Positions 9,270-19,120 are shown, counted from the stretch's first letter. The stretch is 64,000 bases of DNA from Methylosinus sp. Sm6 (GCF_019802345.1 NZ_JAINDZ010000005.1:120604-184603), one strand, 5' to 3'. Notes: generated by a model from the sequence alone, not told the origin. A program made the numbers and translations.

Positions 9270-9746
9270 ATGGCCGAGACCACGCTTTCTTCCCTCTCCG
9301 AGCTGACCGTCGCCGCGGTCGCCTCCGAGGCGCCGAAATATGAGCAGAAGCTCGACAAATATGGCCGCGCCTACGCCACCGGCAAGCGCAAGAACGCCGT
9401 CGCGCGCGTCTGGATCATGCCGGGGACCGGCAAGATCACGGTGAACGGCCGCGACGTCGAGGTCTATTTCGCGCGTCCGGTGCTGCGCATGATCCTGCAG
9501 CAGCCGCTCGGCGTCGCCAATCGCGCCGGCCAATACGACCTCGTCGTGTCGGTCGCCGGCGGCGGGCTCTCCGGCCAGGCCGGCGCGGTCCGTCACGGAC
9601 TCGCCAAGGCGCTGACGCATTATGAGCCGGAGCTGCGCCCGGCGTTGAAGCGCGAAGGGTTCCTGACCCGCGATTCGCGCGTCGTCGAGCGCAAGAAATA
9701 CGGCAAGCGCAAAGCCCGCCGCAGCTTCCAGTTCTCGAAGCGCTGA
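9270..9746 (+). CDS. rpsI: 30S ribosomal protein S9
   Basis: 158 residues. An alphaproteobacterial N-terminal extension precedes the conserved part [18 protein letters not shown], then [33 protein letters not shown], and the basic tail ending FQFSKR, whose last arginine reaches the P-site tRNA. It starts three bases after rplM and is followed by a strong terminator at 9778-9804. Confidence 0.98.
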   Translation: MAETTLSSLSELTVAAVASEAPKYEQKLDKYGRAYATGKRKNAVARVWIMPGTGKITVNGRDVEVYFARPVLRMILQQPLGVANRAGQYDLVVSVAGGGLSGQAGAVRHGLAKALTHYEPELRPALKREGFLTRDSRVVERKKYGKRKARRSFQFSKR

Positions 9747-9777
9747 GCGACATCGGACGTTCGCGCGCGAATTCGAG

Positions 9778-9804
9778 CGGCCGCATCGCGATGCGGCCGT
9801 TTTT
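9778..9804 (+). terminator. Rho-independent terminator after rpsI
   Basis: A perfect 22-base palindrome (9778-9799; half-site CGGCCGCATCG) is followed directly by five Ts (9800-9804), 32 bases after the rpsI stop. It is a textbook intrinsic terminator for the rplM-rpsI transcript. Confidence 0.9.
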
Positions 9805-9861
9805 GCGCGACCGGCGCGGGAACGATCCCGTCGAAACCAGTCGCGACAGCGGTTGCGGAGA

Positions 9862-11934
9862 ATGTCATTGCCGAGCATCGATCCGCGTCCGACACTCGCC
9901 GCGCCCGACGACGATCCCTATCTCTGGCTCGAGGATGTCGAAGGCCTCGAGGCTTGCGCATGGGCGCAGGCGCGCAGCGAGCACGCTCTGGCGAAATTGG
10001 CCGATGCGCGCTGCGACGCCGATCGCGCGGCGCTGCGGGAAATATTCGATTGTCCCGATCGGATTCCGCATGTCGCGCGGCGCGGCGGACTTTTGTACAA
10101 TTTCTGGCGCGACGGCGATCATCCTCGCGGTCTTTGGCGGCGCACGACGACGGAGTCCTATCGCCTGCAATCGCCGGAATGGGACGTTTTGCTCGATCTC
10201 GACGCGCTCGCCGCGACCGATGGCGAGGACTGGGTCTGGCGTGGCGCGCAGACGCGCCCGCCCGCCCACGACCGCGCGATCCTCAGCCTGTCGCGCGGCG
10301 GCGCCGACGCCGTGGTCCTTCGCGAATTCGATCTGACGACACGGGATTTCGTCGTCGACGGCTTTTGCGCGCCGGAAGCCAAGAGCAGCGTGTCCTGGCT
10401 CGATGACGACATTGTGCTGCTGTCGTCGGCCTATGGCGAGGGGCGCGCGACGACCGCCGGCTATGCGCGAACCGTCCGGCTGTGGCGGCGGGGGACCGAT
10501 CTCGCGAAGGCCGAGACCCTGTTCGAGGTGGCTCCCGAGCGAATGGCCTGTCGGGGGTGGTTCGACCGGGAGAACGCCACACTCGTTTTCGCGGAGCAGA
10601 TCGACTTTTTCAATTCCGACATCTGGCTCGGCGATCGCACGGGGCCCAAGACGAAAATCGACCGCCCGACCGACGCCGCGACGAGCTGGAGCCGCGGCTT
10701 CGTCGTCGTGCGGCCGCGCCGTCCCTGGACCGTGGGCGAGGCGACCTATCCAGCCGATACGATCCTCGGCGCTTGCTGGGAGGATTTCCGCGCAGGCGCC
10801 CGAGACTTCCGCGTGCTGTTCACGCCCGCGCCGCGCAAGGCGCTGCAAGGGTGTTTTTGGAGCGGCGGCGAGCTCGTCATTTCCATTCTCGACGCGCTGC
10901 GACCGGTCTTTCTGCGTGTGACCCCCGCCGACCATTGGAAGGTCGACGCGATCTCGGAGCTGCCGTCGATCGGCGCGGTCGATATCTGGCCGCTCGACCT
11001 CGATCCTGAAGAGGCGAACGGCGAATTGCTGGCGATGACGCAGACGCCGATCACGCCGCCGACGCTGTCGCTGCTGACGCCGGGCGTCGCCGCGCCGACG
11101 GTTTTGCGCCAAGCGTCCCGCGCGTTCGATCCCCGCGACGCCAACGTCACGCGCCACGAGGCCATAGCGCCGGACGGCGAGCGCATTCCCTATGTGCAGG
11201 TCGGGCCGCCCGGCGACACCGGCGACGCGCCCGTCCATATGACCGGCTATGGCGGCTTTCGGGTGTCGAGCCTGCCATATTATGCGTCCACGACCGGCAA
11301 GCTCTGGCTGGAGCGCGGCGGCACGACCGTCGTCGCGAACATCCGCGGCGGCGGCGAGTTCGGGACGTGGTGGCACGAGGCGGGACGGCGCGAGGGCAAG
11401 GCGCGCTCGCATGACGACTTCGCCGCCGTCGCCGACGATCTCGTGCGACGAGGCGTGACGCGGCCGCAACGGATCGCCGCCGAGGGCGGCTCGAACGGCG
11501 GCCTTCTGATCGCCAACATGCTCACGCGGCATCCGGAAAAATTCGGCGCGCTCTTTTGCACGATTCCGCTCGTCGACATGCGCCGCTACCACAAGCTGCT
11601 CGCCGGATCGAGCTGGATGGCCGAATATGGCGATCCCGATCGCGCCGAGGATTGGGCGTTTCTCCAGCAGATATCCGCTTATCACGTCGCAGAGGCCGGA
11701 CGGCCCTATCCGCCGATCCTCATCGCCACCTCGCGGCGCGACGATCGCGTGCATCCCGGCCACGCGCGCAAATTCGCCGCCAAGCTGCAAGCGCTCGGCT
11801 ATCCGGCGCTGTTCTACGAGCCGGCGGCGGGCGGACATGGCTATGGCAAGGACAATGCCGAGGTCGCACGCTTCGCGGCGCTCGGGATGGCATTCTTGCG
11901 ACGCGCCATCGGCTGGGAGCCGACGTCGAGCTGA
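9862..11934 (+). CDS. Prolyl oligopeptidase family (S9) serine peptidase
   Basis: About 690 residues: an N-terminal beta-propeller part (DDDPYLWLEDVEG onward) and a C-terminal alpha/beta hydrolase domain. The nucleophile motif is GGSNGGL near residue 548, the acid lies in ATSRRDDRVHP and the histidine in AAGGHGYGKDN, the S9A arrangement. No signal peptide, so a cytosolic peptidase cutting short proline-containing peptides is likely. Start choice is uncertain between ATG 9862 and TTG 9853; GGAG lies very close to the ATG. It separates rpsI from argC, which are near neighbours in many relatives. Confidence 0.9.
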   Translation: MSLPSIDPRPTLAAPDDDPYLWLEDVEGLEACAWAQARSEHALAKLADARCDADRAALREIFDCPDRIPHVARRGGLLYNFWRDGDHPRGLWRRTTTESYRLQSPEWDVLLDLDALAATDGEDWVWRGAQTRPPAHDRAILSLSRGGADAVVLREFDLTTRDFVVDGFCAPEAKSSVSWLDDDIVLLSSAYGEGRATTAGYARTVRLWRRGTDLAKAETLFEVAPERMACRGWFDRENATLVFAEQIDFFNSDIWLGDRTGPKTKIDRPTDAATSWSRGFVVVRPRRPWTVGEATYPADTILGACWEDFRAGARDFRVLFTPAPRKALQGCFWSGGELVISILDALRPVFLRVTPADHWKVDAISELPSIGAVDIWPLDLDPEEANGELLAMTQTPITPPTLSLLTPGVAAPTVLRQASRAFDPRDANVTRHEAIAPDGERIPYVQVGPPGDTGDAPVHMTGYGGFRVSSLPYYASTTGKLWLERGGTTVVANIRGGGEFGTWWHEAGRREGKARSHDDFAAVADDLVRRGVTRPQRIAAEGGSNGGLLIANMLTRHPEKFGALFCTIPLVDMRRYHKLLAGSSWMAEYGDPDRAEDWAFLQQISAYHVAEAGRPYPPILIATSRRDDRVHPGHARKFAAKLQALGYPALFYEPAAGGHGYGKDNAEVARFAALGMAFLRRAIGWEPTSS

Positions 11935-12064
11935 CGAATCCACTGCGTCGGCGGCCGATCGGCGGTTGCCACTTGCGCGCGCCCGCGCGTATTGAACCCC
12001 GGCGCGCGCCGGATCGGACGAATGTTCCCGGGAAAGGCGCGCATCGCAGATCGGGGACAGGCTG

Positions 12065-13048
12065 ATGATCAAAATCTTCATCGACGGCGACGCCGGCACG
12101 ACAGGCCTCGAAATCCGAGAAAAGCTCGCGGGCGCGGACGGCGTCGAGCTGGTCGCGATCGCGCCCGAGCTGCGCAAGGACGTCGCCGCCAAGCGCGACA
12201 TTCTCGCGCGCGTCGACATTGCGGTCCTGTGCCTGCCCGACGCCGCGGCGAAAGAGACGGTGGCGCTCGCCGATTTGCTCGGCGGCGAGGGACCGCGCAT
12301 TCTCGACGCCTCCACCGCGCATCGCGTGGCGCCCGGCTGGACCTATGGCTTTCCCGAGCTCGCCGCTGGACAGGCCGAGGCGATCCGCATGGCGCGCCGG
12401 GTCGCCAATCCCGGCTGCTATGCGACCGGGGCGATCGCGCTGCTGCGCCCGCTCGTCGACGCCGGGCTGATCGCGCCCGCGCATGCGCTGACGATCAACG
12501 CCGTCTCCGGCTATTCCGGCGGCGGCCGGCAGATGATCGAGGCCTATGAGGCGGGCGCGGCGCCGGCCTTCGAGCTCTACGGGCTCACGCTCGAGCACAA
12601 GCATCTGCCCGAGATCGTCGCCTGCGCGCGGCTCGAGGCGACGCCTCTGTTCGTCCCTTCGGTCGGCAATTTCCGCCAGGGAATGCTGGTGTCGATCCCG
12701 CTGGCGCTCGATTCACTGCCGGGCGCGCCGCGCGCGGTCGATCTCGAGGCGGCGCTGGCGCGCCATTACGCCGCCGCAACTCATGTGCGAGTCGTTCCGG
12801 CGCCGAAGTCGGGACGGCTCGACGCGCTGGCGCTCAACGGGACCAACGACCTCGAGCTGTTCGTCTTCGCCAATGAGGCGCGCCGTCACGCCCTGCTGGT
12901 CGCGCGGCTCGACAATCTCGGCAAGGGCGCGTCGGGCGCTGCCGTGCAGAATCTGGAGCTGATGCTCGGGTCGAAAATGCGCCGTGTGGAAGCGGCTCTT
13001 TTCGTATCGCCAGCCGACGCCGTTCGAGCCGAGCGCGACCGCGAGTGA
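12065..13048 (+). CDS. argC: N-acetyl-gamma-glutamyl-phosphate reductase (type 2)
   Basis: Third step of arginine synthesis: NADPH-dependent reduction of N-acetylglutamyl phosphate to the semialdehyde. The 327 residues are of the shorter AgrC type 2 group: cofactor loop [14 protein letters not shown] at the N-terminus, active-site cysteine in [10 protein letters not shown], then [16 protein letters not shown] and LEHKHLPEI. Length fits type 2 (about 310), not type 1 (about 345). It stands near rplM-rpsI as in other Hyphomicrobiales. Confidence 0.95.
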   Translation: MIKIFIDGDAGTTGLEIREKLAGADGVELVAIAPELRKDVAAKRDILARVDIAVLCLPDAAAKETVALADLLGGEGPRILDASTAHRVAPGWTYGFPELAAGQAEAIRMARRVANPGCYATGAIALLRPLVDAGLIAPAHALTINAVSGYSGGGRQMIEAYEAGAAPAFELYGLTLEHKHLPEIVACARLEATPLFVPSVGNFRQGMLVSIPLALDSLPGAPRAVDLEAALARHYAAATHVRVVPAPKSGRLDALALNGTNDLELFVFANEARRHALLVARLDNLGKGASGAAVQNLELMLGSKMRRVEAALFVSPADAVRAERDRE

Positions 13049-13136
13049 TCGTCGTCGACGCCTCGGCTCCTGCCGCTTGCCGAACCCTCGCGCGCCGGGA
13101 CGAACGGTCGTCGGCGGGCGTGAGCGAAGCCCGTTT

Positions 13137-14234
13137 TCACTCGCCCGACGAGCTTACGGCTGCGCGCAGCCGCCGCGCATGCAGCGTCGCGATCGCCAGC
13201 ACGCCCATGGCCAGCGCCTGATGCGAGAGCGCCGCCCATAGGGGCGCGGCGAGCAGCACGGTCGCGATTCCGAGCGCGGCCTGCGCGCCGATATGGCCGA
13301 ACAGCACGCCCGCGCCGCGTCCGACGCGCCCGCCGACCGTCCCCTCCGCGTCGACCAGATGCAGCAGCGACAGCGCCAGCAGCAGATAGGCCAGCATGCG
13401 ATGGTCGAATTGCACGGTCGCGCCGGTGTCGACGACATTGAGCCACCAGGGCGAAACCGGCAGCAGCGCCTCGGCCGGCGGGACGAAGGCCCCGTCCATC
13501 AGCGGCCAGGTGTTGTAGATGAGCCCGGCGCGCAGCCCCGCGACCAGAGCGCCGGCGCCGAGCTGAACGAAAACCAGGACCAGCAGCAGCGTCGCGACGG
13601 CGGAGAGCCGCTTGCGCCCATGCTCGATGACCAGCGGCCGCTGCGGGCCGAGCCCGGCGGCGACCCAGAGGCAGGACGAGAAGATCAGCGCCGCCAGCAG
13701 CAAATGAATGGCGAGCCGCTCCTGCACGACCTCGACGCGGTGCGCGAGGCCCGAGGACACCATCCACCAGCCGACCGCGCCTTGCAGCGCGCCGAGCGCC
13801 AGAATGCCGATGAGCTTCGGCTTCAATCTGCGCGGCAGGCGCCCGCGCAGCCAGAAGAAGGCGAGCGGCAGGGCGAAGGCGACGCCGATCAGCCGGCCGA
13901 GCAGACGATGGCTCCATTCCCAGGCGTAGATGACCTTGAAGCGCGCGAGCTCCATGTCCGGGAACATCTCGCGATATTGCGGGATTTTTTTATAGTCCTC
14001 GAAGGCGGCGCTCCATTGCGCCTCGGAGAGCGGCGGCAGCACGCCGGAAATGGGCTTCCATTGCGTGATGGAGAGTCCCGATTCGGTGAGCCGCGTCGCG
14101 CCGCCGACGATCACCATCAGAACGACGAGGCCGGCGACGATCCACAGCCACAGGCGCACGTCGGTGGCGGTTTCCTCGCTCGGCGGAGCGACAATGGCGG
14201 GCGTGTGGGCGGGGAAATGAATCCACTCGGTCAT
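13137..14234 (-). CDS. ctaA: Heme A synthase (COX15 type)
   Basis: Inner-membrane monooxygenase converting heme O to heme A for aa3-type oxidases. From the ATG at 14234 (MTEWIHF) 365 residues with eight membrane segments. The COX15 signatures are present: GGATRLTESGLSITQWKP, YAWEWSHRLLGR, GALQGAVGWWMVSSGL with HRVEVVQERLAIHL, GLIYNTWPLMDG, and VQFDHRMLAY; the histidines in WSHR, RLAIHL, FDHR and LSHQ are the heme ligands known for the family. A longer upstream open frame is not part of the gene. It converges on argC. Confidence 0.96.
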   Translation of the reverse strand: MTEWIHFPAHTPAIVAPPSEETATDVRLWLWIVAGLVVLMVIVGGATRLTESGLSITQWKPISGVLPPLSEAQWSAAFEDYKKIPQYREMFPDMELARFKVIYAWEWSHRLLGRLIGVAFALPLAFFWLRGRLPRRLKPKLIGILALGALQGAVGWWMVSSGLAHRVEVVQERLAIHLLLAALIFSSCLWVAAGLGPQRPLVIEHGRKRLSAVATLLLVLVFVQLGAGALVAGLRAGLIYNTWPLMDGAFVPPAEALLPVSPWWLNVVDTGATVQFDHRMLAYLLLALSLLHLVDAEGTVGGRVGRGAGVLFGHIGAQAALGIATVLLAAPLWAALSHQALAMGVLAIATLHARRLRAAVSSSGE

Positions 14235-14363
14235 GGGGACCACTCGGGCGACAGGGCAGGGCCGTAGCGCGCCAATTAAGAGGAGGGCGGGGCTCTTGTC
14301 CACATCGGCGACGGCCGGGCGGCGCGGTCGCAAAAATTCGTTCTGGCGTTCGCCGCCGCGCGG

Positions 14364-14975
14364 ATGACAATGGGCCGCGGCCGATTCGTTCCCTTCGGCC
14401 GCGGCGAGCGGAGCGAGGCTGTGACGACCGGCAAGGACGAAGGCGCATTCCGCACGATCGGCGAGGTCGCGGAGAGCCTGGACCTGCCGGCGCATGTGCT
14501 GCGCTTCTGGGAGACGCGCTTTTCCGAGATCGAGCCGGTCAAGCGGAACGGCGGCCGGCGCTATTATCGGCCGCGCGACGTGGAGCTCGTCGCCGCCATC
14601 CGCCATCTGCTCTATGGCCGCGGCTATACGATCAAGGGCGTGCAGCGCCTGCTGCGCGAGCAGGGCGTGCGGGCGGTGATCGAGAATGTGCGCTCCGGCG
14701 CGCTCGAGCCGCGCGCCGGCGATCTGCGTGGCGAGGAGGCCGAGCCGTCGCTGTTCTCGCGCGCCGAGCTCGCCGAGCCGCCGGCGCCCGAGCGCCAGGC
14801 CGGCGCGGCGCTCGTCGCAGTCTCTCCGCGTGAGCCGGCGACGCTCACGCTCCCGGCCCTGCGTCTCTCCGAAGCGCCCGCCGGCGGCCTCGGCCCGCGC
14901 GAGACGCAGCGGCTGCGCGAGGCGCTCGAGGACATTTCCGAGTGCCGGCGCATGTTGCTGCTGACCGTGCGATGA
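14364..14975 (+). CDS. MerR family transcriptional regulator
   Basis: 203 residues with an N-terminal MerR-type winged helix: [40 protein letters not shown] and [15 protein letters not shown]. There is no cysteine-based metal site at the C-terminus. This is the MerR protein that in other alphaproteobacteria sits next to ihfA and upstream of tRNA-Pro; here the tRNA-Pro follows but ihfA is absent. Start may instead be GTG 14421, which removes 19 weakly conserved residues. Targets unknown. Confidence 0.85.
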   Translation: MTMGRGRFVPFGRGERSEAVTTGKDEGAFRTIGEVAESLDLPAHVLRFWETRFSEIEPVKRNGGRRYYRPRDVELVAAIRHLLYGRGYTIKGVQRLLREQGVRAVIENVRSGALEPRAGDLRGEEAEPSLFSRAELAEPPAPERQAGAALVAVSPREPATLTLPALRLSEAPAGGLGPRETQRLREALEDISECRRMLLLTVR

Positions 14976-15094
14976 ATGTGCCGGTCGATCGGGCGAACGA
15001 CGGAAGGGGCGCTCCACCCTCACCCGATTCCCTTCGATGAAATTGCGCATGACGTTGCCAGCGTCGTCCGCGCCCTCTATAAGGACGCCCGAGT

Positions 15095-15172
15095 CGGAGT
15101 GTAGCGCAGCCCGGTTAGCGCACTTGTCTGGGGGACAAGGGGTCGTGGGTTCGAATCCCGCCACTCCGACCA
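15095..15172 (+). tRNA. tRNA-Pro (GGG)
   Basis: 78 bases including the encoded CCA. Acceptor stem CGGAGTG pairs with CACTCCG (15162-15168); D arm GCGCAGCCCGGTTAGCGC; anticodon stem CTTGT/ACAAG with loop CTGGGGG giving anticodon GGG; T arm CGTGGGTTCGAATCCCGCC. All expected stems form. Confidence 0.96.
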
Positions 15173-15269
15173 AAACAAAAAAACAAAGCCCCAGTGGCGA
15201 ATCTGACCGGGGAAACTGGCAAAATTACTTCATCCGGCTTTCAGACTCGCCCTTAGCGAGAGAGAGCAA

Positions 15270-15476
15270 ATGGCGAAGCAACCTTTGATCGCCCTTCTTC
15301 AGACGAAGCTGGATGACGCACGAAGAGAATTGCGGACCGCGGCAGTCAATTTCGACATTCCCGACGACAAGCTGCTCGAGCTGCGGGACTCCGCCCGCCG
15401 CACCTATTTCGAGCTGAAGGAGCAGGATCGTCTCGTCACCCACAAGGGCTTCTTCGAGTCGCTGAAATTCTGGTGA
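15270..15476 (+). CDS. Small hypothetical protein, 68 aa
   Basis: Starts MAKQPLIALLQTKLDDAR after GAGAGAG and ends KGFFESLKFW. It is predicted fully helical with a charged surface and no membrane segment. I do not recognise the family. It follows tRNA-Pro by about 100 bases and has the codon use of real genes here, so I regard it as genuine. Confidence 0.6.
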   Translation: MAKQPLIALLQTKLDDARRELRTAAVNFDIPDDKLLELRDSARRTYFELKEQDRLVTHKGFFESLKFW

Positions 15477-15619
15477 CGATCCGCATTCTTCGCCGGGACG
15501 CGGCGCCGCGGGGAGAAATGCTCCTTGTGTTGTAGGAAAATGCGCGACAAGATCGGCGGCGGCCGCATCCCAAGTCGAGGCGATCTGCCGAGACATGCGC
15601 GCCGCCGAGGAAAACGCCT

Positions 15620-15952
15620 ATGAAAGGTAGAAGTTTCGCGCTCGCGTTCGGAGCCATGCTCGCGTTCGGTTCCGGTCAGGCTCTGGCCGACGATCGCCTG
15701 GACAAGGCCAAATATCACGTCCAGGAGGCGGTCACTCACGCGAAGCTGAAGGATACGGGCCTTCTCGCCTATCATGCCGATCTCGCGCTGGAGAAAGCCG
15801 AGGGGCTGCAGAAGTTCAAGCCCGACCCGCATCTCGCCGAGGCGATCGTCCACATCAAGGCCGCGATCGAGGAAGGTCATTCGGACCATCTCGCCCCGGC
15901 CGCCGAGCACGTCAAAGCTGCGGCGTCCGAGCTGGACAAGGTCGCGCAGTAA
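15620..15952 (+). CDS. Small metal-binding protein, SmbP-like, exported
   Basis: 110 residues: signal peptide cut near GQALADD, then a four-helix-like body rich in His, Glu and Asp: KYHVQEAVTHAKLK, LLAYHADLALEKAE, LAEAIVHIKAAIEEGHSDHL and EHVKAA. This resembles SmbP of Nitrosomonas, a periplasmic protein binding copper and other divalent metals. GAGGAAAA precedes the start. A copper-handling role would suit a methanotroph, but that is inference. Confidence 0.7.
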   Translation: MKGRSFALAFGAMLAFGSGQALADDRLDKAKYHVQEAVTHAKLKDTGLLAYHADLALEKAEGLQKFKPDPHLAEAIVHIKAAIEEGHSDHLAPAAEHVKAAASELDKVAQ

Positions 15953-16005
15953 CGAGGCGACGCCACGGCGAGTCGGCGCGGCGACGCGCCGGCTGCGCTG
16001 GGGCT

Positions 16006-16602
16006 TCATGCCTTGCCGCCCTGGTGCACGACGAGAGCGGGACGGCGCGCGGCCGGATGCGGCCGGATTGCTCCCGCCGCCGACGCGGGCGCATAGCGCC
16101 GCGCCTCGCTCGGCGTGATGACGCGAAAGGACTTCAGCCGCAGCGGGCGGGCCGGCGCCAGGCCGAACCAGCGCGGACGTCGCGCCGGCGCCAATGCGCC
16201 GAGCACGCGCGCATGAGTCTTGCCGAAATGACGCAAGGGCAGCAGCAGCAGCTCGAGATCGAGCAATTCGTGTCCCGCGCCCGCCGTCGCTTCCACGCCC
16301 GCGACGACCGGGGCGACGCCATCGATGACCGTCATCATCACCGACGCCAGGGTGCGGCGATCCTCCTCTTCGAATAGCGCGAGGAATGACCGGCCCTTCT
16401 GCTCCTCCAGCCAGAGCGCGTTGAGCCGCGTTCCGGAGAGCCGCAGCGGAAAGCTCGCGGCCGGGTCGACCTCGATGATGAAGGAGTCGGCCAGCGCGTC
16501 GCGAATCTGCGCCGGATCGATCTCGGAACGCTCGGGCGCGGAGCGCGCGCCTTTGAGCCGACGCCAATAGTCATAGAGATGCTTGTTGACCGCTTGTCTC
16601 AT
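16006..16602 (-). CDS. PAS domain protein (PAS_5 family)
   Basis: 198 residues starting MRQAVNKHLYDYWRRLKG with GGAAA upstream; the open frame reaches further but family similarity begins here. PAS_5 features: RSEIDPAQIRDALADSFIIE, FPLRLSGTRLNALW, KGRSFLALFEEED, then [21 protein letters not shown]. These stand-alone PAS proteins are common in Hyphomicrobiales and presumably sense a ligand or surface; no output domain is present. The C-terminal 40 residues are low-complexity and basic. Confidence 0.85.
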   Translation of the reverse strand: MRQAVNKHLYDYWRRLKGARSAPERSEIDPAQIRDALADSFIIEVDPAASFPLRLSGTRLNALWLEEQKGRSFLALFEEEDRRTLASVMMTVIDGVAPVVAGVEATAGAGHELLDLELLLLPLRHFGKTHARVLGALAPARRPRWFGLAPARPLRLKSFRVITPSEARRYAPASAAGAIRPHPAARRPALVVHQGGKA

Positions 16603-16770
16603 TTTGTTTCCGAACGGCACACATACGATGACCTCGGATCGGGTTGGGGCGCATCGCGCCCGATTTCCGAGGGGGCGTGAGCTCGGCAGCAGCCGTCGTG
16701 CCAGAATCATCGGGACGGGTTAAGCGTTCCGCAACCATGCCGGCCGGCGGCCGCGAAGAGGATCGAACGC

Positions 16771-17556
16771 ATGAACGAGTGGCGCGAAGCTCGGCGGGGC
16801 GGCCGGGAGAAGATTCTCAATCTGCCGACCGTGGTGACTGCGGTTCTCGGCGCGCTGCTGCTCGTGCAGCTGGCAATGAGCGCGCTCCCGTTCTCGATGG
16901 TCGAGGCGCTCTATGCCGAGCTCGCCTTCACGCCGGCGCGCATCTCCTCCGCTTTCTGGCCGGAGGCGGCGGCGCGGGTCATGGCGCCGGCGCTCCGCGC
17001 GGATGTCGATCCTGCGGAGCTCGTCCGCGCGCTCGGCGCCGAGCCCGTCCCATGGTGGAGCTTCGTCACCTATGCGCTGCTCCACGCCAGCTGGACGCAT
17101 CTCACGGTCAATGGAGTGACTCTGGCCGCCTTCGGCTCGCCCTTGGCGCGGCGCATCGGGCCGGCCCGCTTTCTGGTTTTTCTGGCGTTGACCGCGGTCG
17201 CCGGCGCGGCGGCGCATTTCGCCGTGCATCCTTTCGATCTCGCGCCGGTCGTCGGCGCTTCGGCGGCGATTTCGGGAACCATGGCGGCGAGCGCGCGTTT
17301 CGCCTTCGCCCGGTTCCGCGCGGAAGGGGAGCCGTCGGCGTCGCCGCAGGGCGCGAGCCTTTCGGAATTGTGGCGGAACCGGCAGGCGCTGACCTTCGTC
17401 GGCCTGTGGTTCGGCGTCAATCTGCTGTTCGGCTTGTTTCCGCGGGCGACGGGCGAAACCGAGCTGATCGCCTGGGAGGCGCATGTCGGGGGATTTGTCG
17501 CCGGCCTGCTGCTGTTCGGCCTGCTCGACCCGCGCGGCGCAAAGCGAGCGATTTGA
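16771..17556 (+). CDS. Rhomboid family intramembrane serine protease
   Basis: 261 residues with about six membrane segments. Rhomboid hallmarks: WWSFVTYALLHASWTHLTVNG (loop 1/TM2 with the HxxxxHxxxN pattern), the catalytic serine in VGASAAISG, and the catalytic histidine in WEAHVGGFVAG. Acts within the cytoplasmic membrane on unknown single-pass substrates. The CBS gene follows after 25 bases on the same strand, so they are likely co-transcribed. Confidence 0.9.
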   Translation: MNEWREARRGGREKILNLPTVVTAVLGALLLVQLAMSALPFSMVEALYAELAFTPARISSAFWPEAAARVMAPALRADVDPAELVRALGAEPVPWWSFVTYALLHASWTHLTVNGVTLAAFGSPLARRIGPARFLVFLALTAVAGAAAHFAVHPFDLAPVVGASAAISGTMAASARFAFARFRAEGEPSASPQGASLSELWRNRQALTFVGLWFGVNLLFGLFPRATGETELIAWEAHVGGFVAGLLLFGLLDPRGAKRAI

Positions 17557-17581
17557 AACGAGGCGAGGGGAGGATTTCGAG

Positions 17582-18013
17582 ATGAACGTCGCCCGCATAC
17601 TCGCGCATAAAGGGTCGGAGGTCGCCACCACGACGCCCGCCCGCAGCCTGCTGGACGCGGCCGCGGATTTGACGCGGCGGGACATCGGCGCGCTCGTCGT
17701 CGTCGACGGGGACGACGCGGTCGTCGGGCTGATCACCGAGCGCGACATCGTCGCCGCCATCGCCCGCCATGGCGTCGAGGCGCTCTATGACGACATCGCC
17801 CGCTTCATGACCCGCGACCCCATGTCCGTCGCCGAGGATCACAGCCTCGACGCGACGATGGAGGCGATGACGATCGAGCGCCGCCGCCACCTGCCGGTGA
17901 TGCGCGAGGGGCGGCTCGCGGGGATCGTGTCGATCGGCGATGTGGTGAAATGCCGGATCGACGAGATCGAGTCGGAGCGGCGCGAGCTGTTCGCTTATAT
18001 CGCGTCGGCGTGA
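17582..18013 (+). CDS. Tandem CBS domain protein
   Basis: 143 residues: two CBS motifs, LLDAAADLTRRDIGALVVVD...GLITERDIV and SLDATMEAMTIERRRHLPVM...GIVSIGDVV, with the linker FMTRDPMSVAED. Stand-alone CBS pairs bind adenine nucleotides or SAM and regulate partners. The typical C-terminal R-x-E-L-F-A-Y-I tail is present. GAGG precedes the ATG. Downstream lies a hairpin-forming repeat. Confidence 0.9.
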   Translation: MNVARILAHKGSEVATTTPARSLLDAAADLTRRDIGALVVVDGDDAVVGLITERDIVAAIARHGVEALYDDIARFMTRDPMSVAEDHSLDATMEAMTIERRRHLPVMREGRLAGIVSIGDVVKCRIDEIESERRELFAYIASA

Positions 18014-18021
18014 GGGAGAAG

Positions 18022-18086
18022 CAGCGAGTAGCGAGTAGCGAATAGCGAATAGAAGGCAGTCGCTACTCGCTATTCGCTACTCGCTC
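18022..18086. repeat. Inverted cluster of GCGAATA/GCGAGTA units
   Basis: Short tandem units (AGCGAGT, AGCGAAT) run 18022-18052, and their reverse complement runs 18061-18085 (CGCTACTCGCTATTCGCTAC and on). The halves form a stem of about 23 bp with an 8-base loop between two convergent genes, so it may serve as a bidirectional terminator. The same unit string recurs at 44505-44529 inside the nuo operon. Confidence 0.8.
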
Positions 18087-18088
18087 TC

Positions 18089-19120
18089 TCACGGCGTCGC
18101 GCCGACGAGCGGAATATGCGCGAAAATATTCGGCAGCGAGCGTTTCGTCGCCTCGTGGCCGAGCTCGATCAGCTCCTTGGCGCGATGGAAGTCGAACATT
18201 CCGACATCCTCGTGGCGGGCGTGGATCGTCGCGTCCGGCGGATCGCCGGCCATGCGCGACCTCAGAATCCGATCCTGAATGATGTTGAACGCATCGATCA
18301 TCGAGGCGGCGACATTGGGCGCGGCGCCCGGCCGCCGCTGGAAATAGCGCGGCAGCAGATGCTCGGCGACGACGCTGTCGCGGCGCTCGGCGAAGGGCGC
18401 CTGCGCCGCGCCCGCGCCGCTCGCCTCGCCATGGTGGTCGTGGATGATGTGCGAGCGATACATCGTATCCGCTGTCACATTCACGGCGATGACGAAATCG
18501 GCGCCGAGCGCGCGGCAGACGGTGATCGGAATGGGATTGACCAGCGCGCCGTCGAACAGCCAGCGGTCGCCGATGCGCACGGGCTCGAAAATGCCGGGCA
18601 GCGCATAGGAGGCGCGCACCGCCTGCGCCAGCGGCCCGCGCTTCAGCCAGACCTCATGGCCCGAGCCGACCTCCGTCGCGACCACCGCGAAGGCGATGGG
18701 CAGATCCTCGATGCGCTGATCGGCGAGCTCGCGCTCCAGCGCGACGCGCAGGCGCTCGCCGCCGATGAGGCTCATGCCGGAGAAGGAGATATCCATCATG
18801 CGGAACACGCGCCGCTTGGTCAGCGACCGCGCGAAGCTCTCGATCTCGTCGAGCTTGCCGGCGGCGTAGCAGGAGCCGACCACGGCGCCGATCGAGGTGC
18901 CGGCGACGACATCGGGCACGACGCCATGGGCGGCGAGCTCGCGCAGCACGCCGATATGCGACCAGCCGCGCGCGGCGCCGGCGCCGAGCGCGACCCCGAT
19001 CTTGGGCCGGGCCGCCTCCGGCTTGGGCTCCGGGGGCGCCGGCGCGCGTTCGGCAGGCGGCGCGTCGGCTCCGCCATCGGCAGCCCATCTGTCGAAGGGA
19101 TTACGAAAAAAGGCCGTCAT
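18089..19120 (-). CDS. Patatin-like phospholipase
   Basis: 343 residues from ATG 19120 (MTAFFRNPFDRW). Patatin core: oxyanion motif GAGAARGWSHIG, nucleophile GTSIG, and catalytic Asp in DGALVNPIPI. A Pro/Ala/Glu-rich N-terminal linker precedes it. Related to RssA/YchK-type hydrolases, probably acting on lipids at the inner membrane. A substrate cannot be deduced. Convergent with the CBS gene. Confidence 0.9.
   Translation of the reverse strand: MTAFFRNPFDRWAADGGADAPPAERAPAPPEPKPEAARPKIGVALGAGAARGWSHIGVLRELAAHGVVPDVVAGTSIGAVVGSCYAAGKLDEIESFARSLTKRRVFRMMDISFSGMSLIGGERLRVALERELADQRIEDLPIAFAVVATEVGSGHEVWLKRGPLAQAVRASYALPGIFEPVRIGDRWLFDGALVNPIPITVCRALGADFVIAVNVTADTMYRSHIIHDHHGEASGAGAAQAPFAERRDSVVAEHLLPRYFQRRPGAAPNVAASMIDAFNIIQDRILRSRMAGDPPDATIHARHEDVGMFDFHRAKELIELGHEATKRSLPNIFAHIPLVGATP

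Noticed and set aside
9865..12315. Long minus-strand frame (over 800 codons) opposite the S9 peptidase
   Set aside because: Low-complexity Arg/Ala-rich translation without motifs; the plus strand carries the catalytic GGSNGGL and the full peptidase.
14235..15173. 5' extension of the heme A synthase frame to 678 codons
   Set aside because: The extension is antisense to the MerR gene and tRNA-Pro and has no similarity; the family start is at 14234.
18022..18086. CRISPR-like short tandem units
   Set aside because: Units are only 7 bases, contiguous, with no spacers and no cas genes; they form a hairpin instead.
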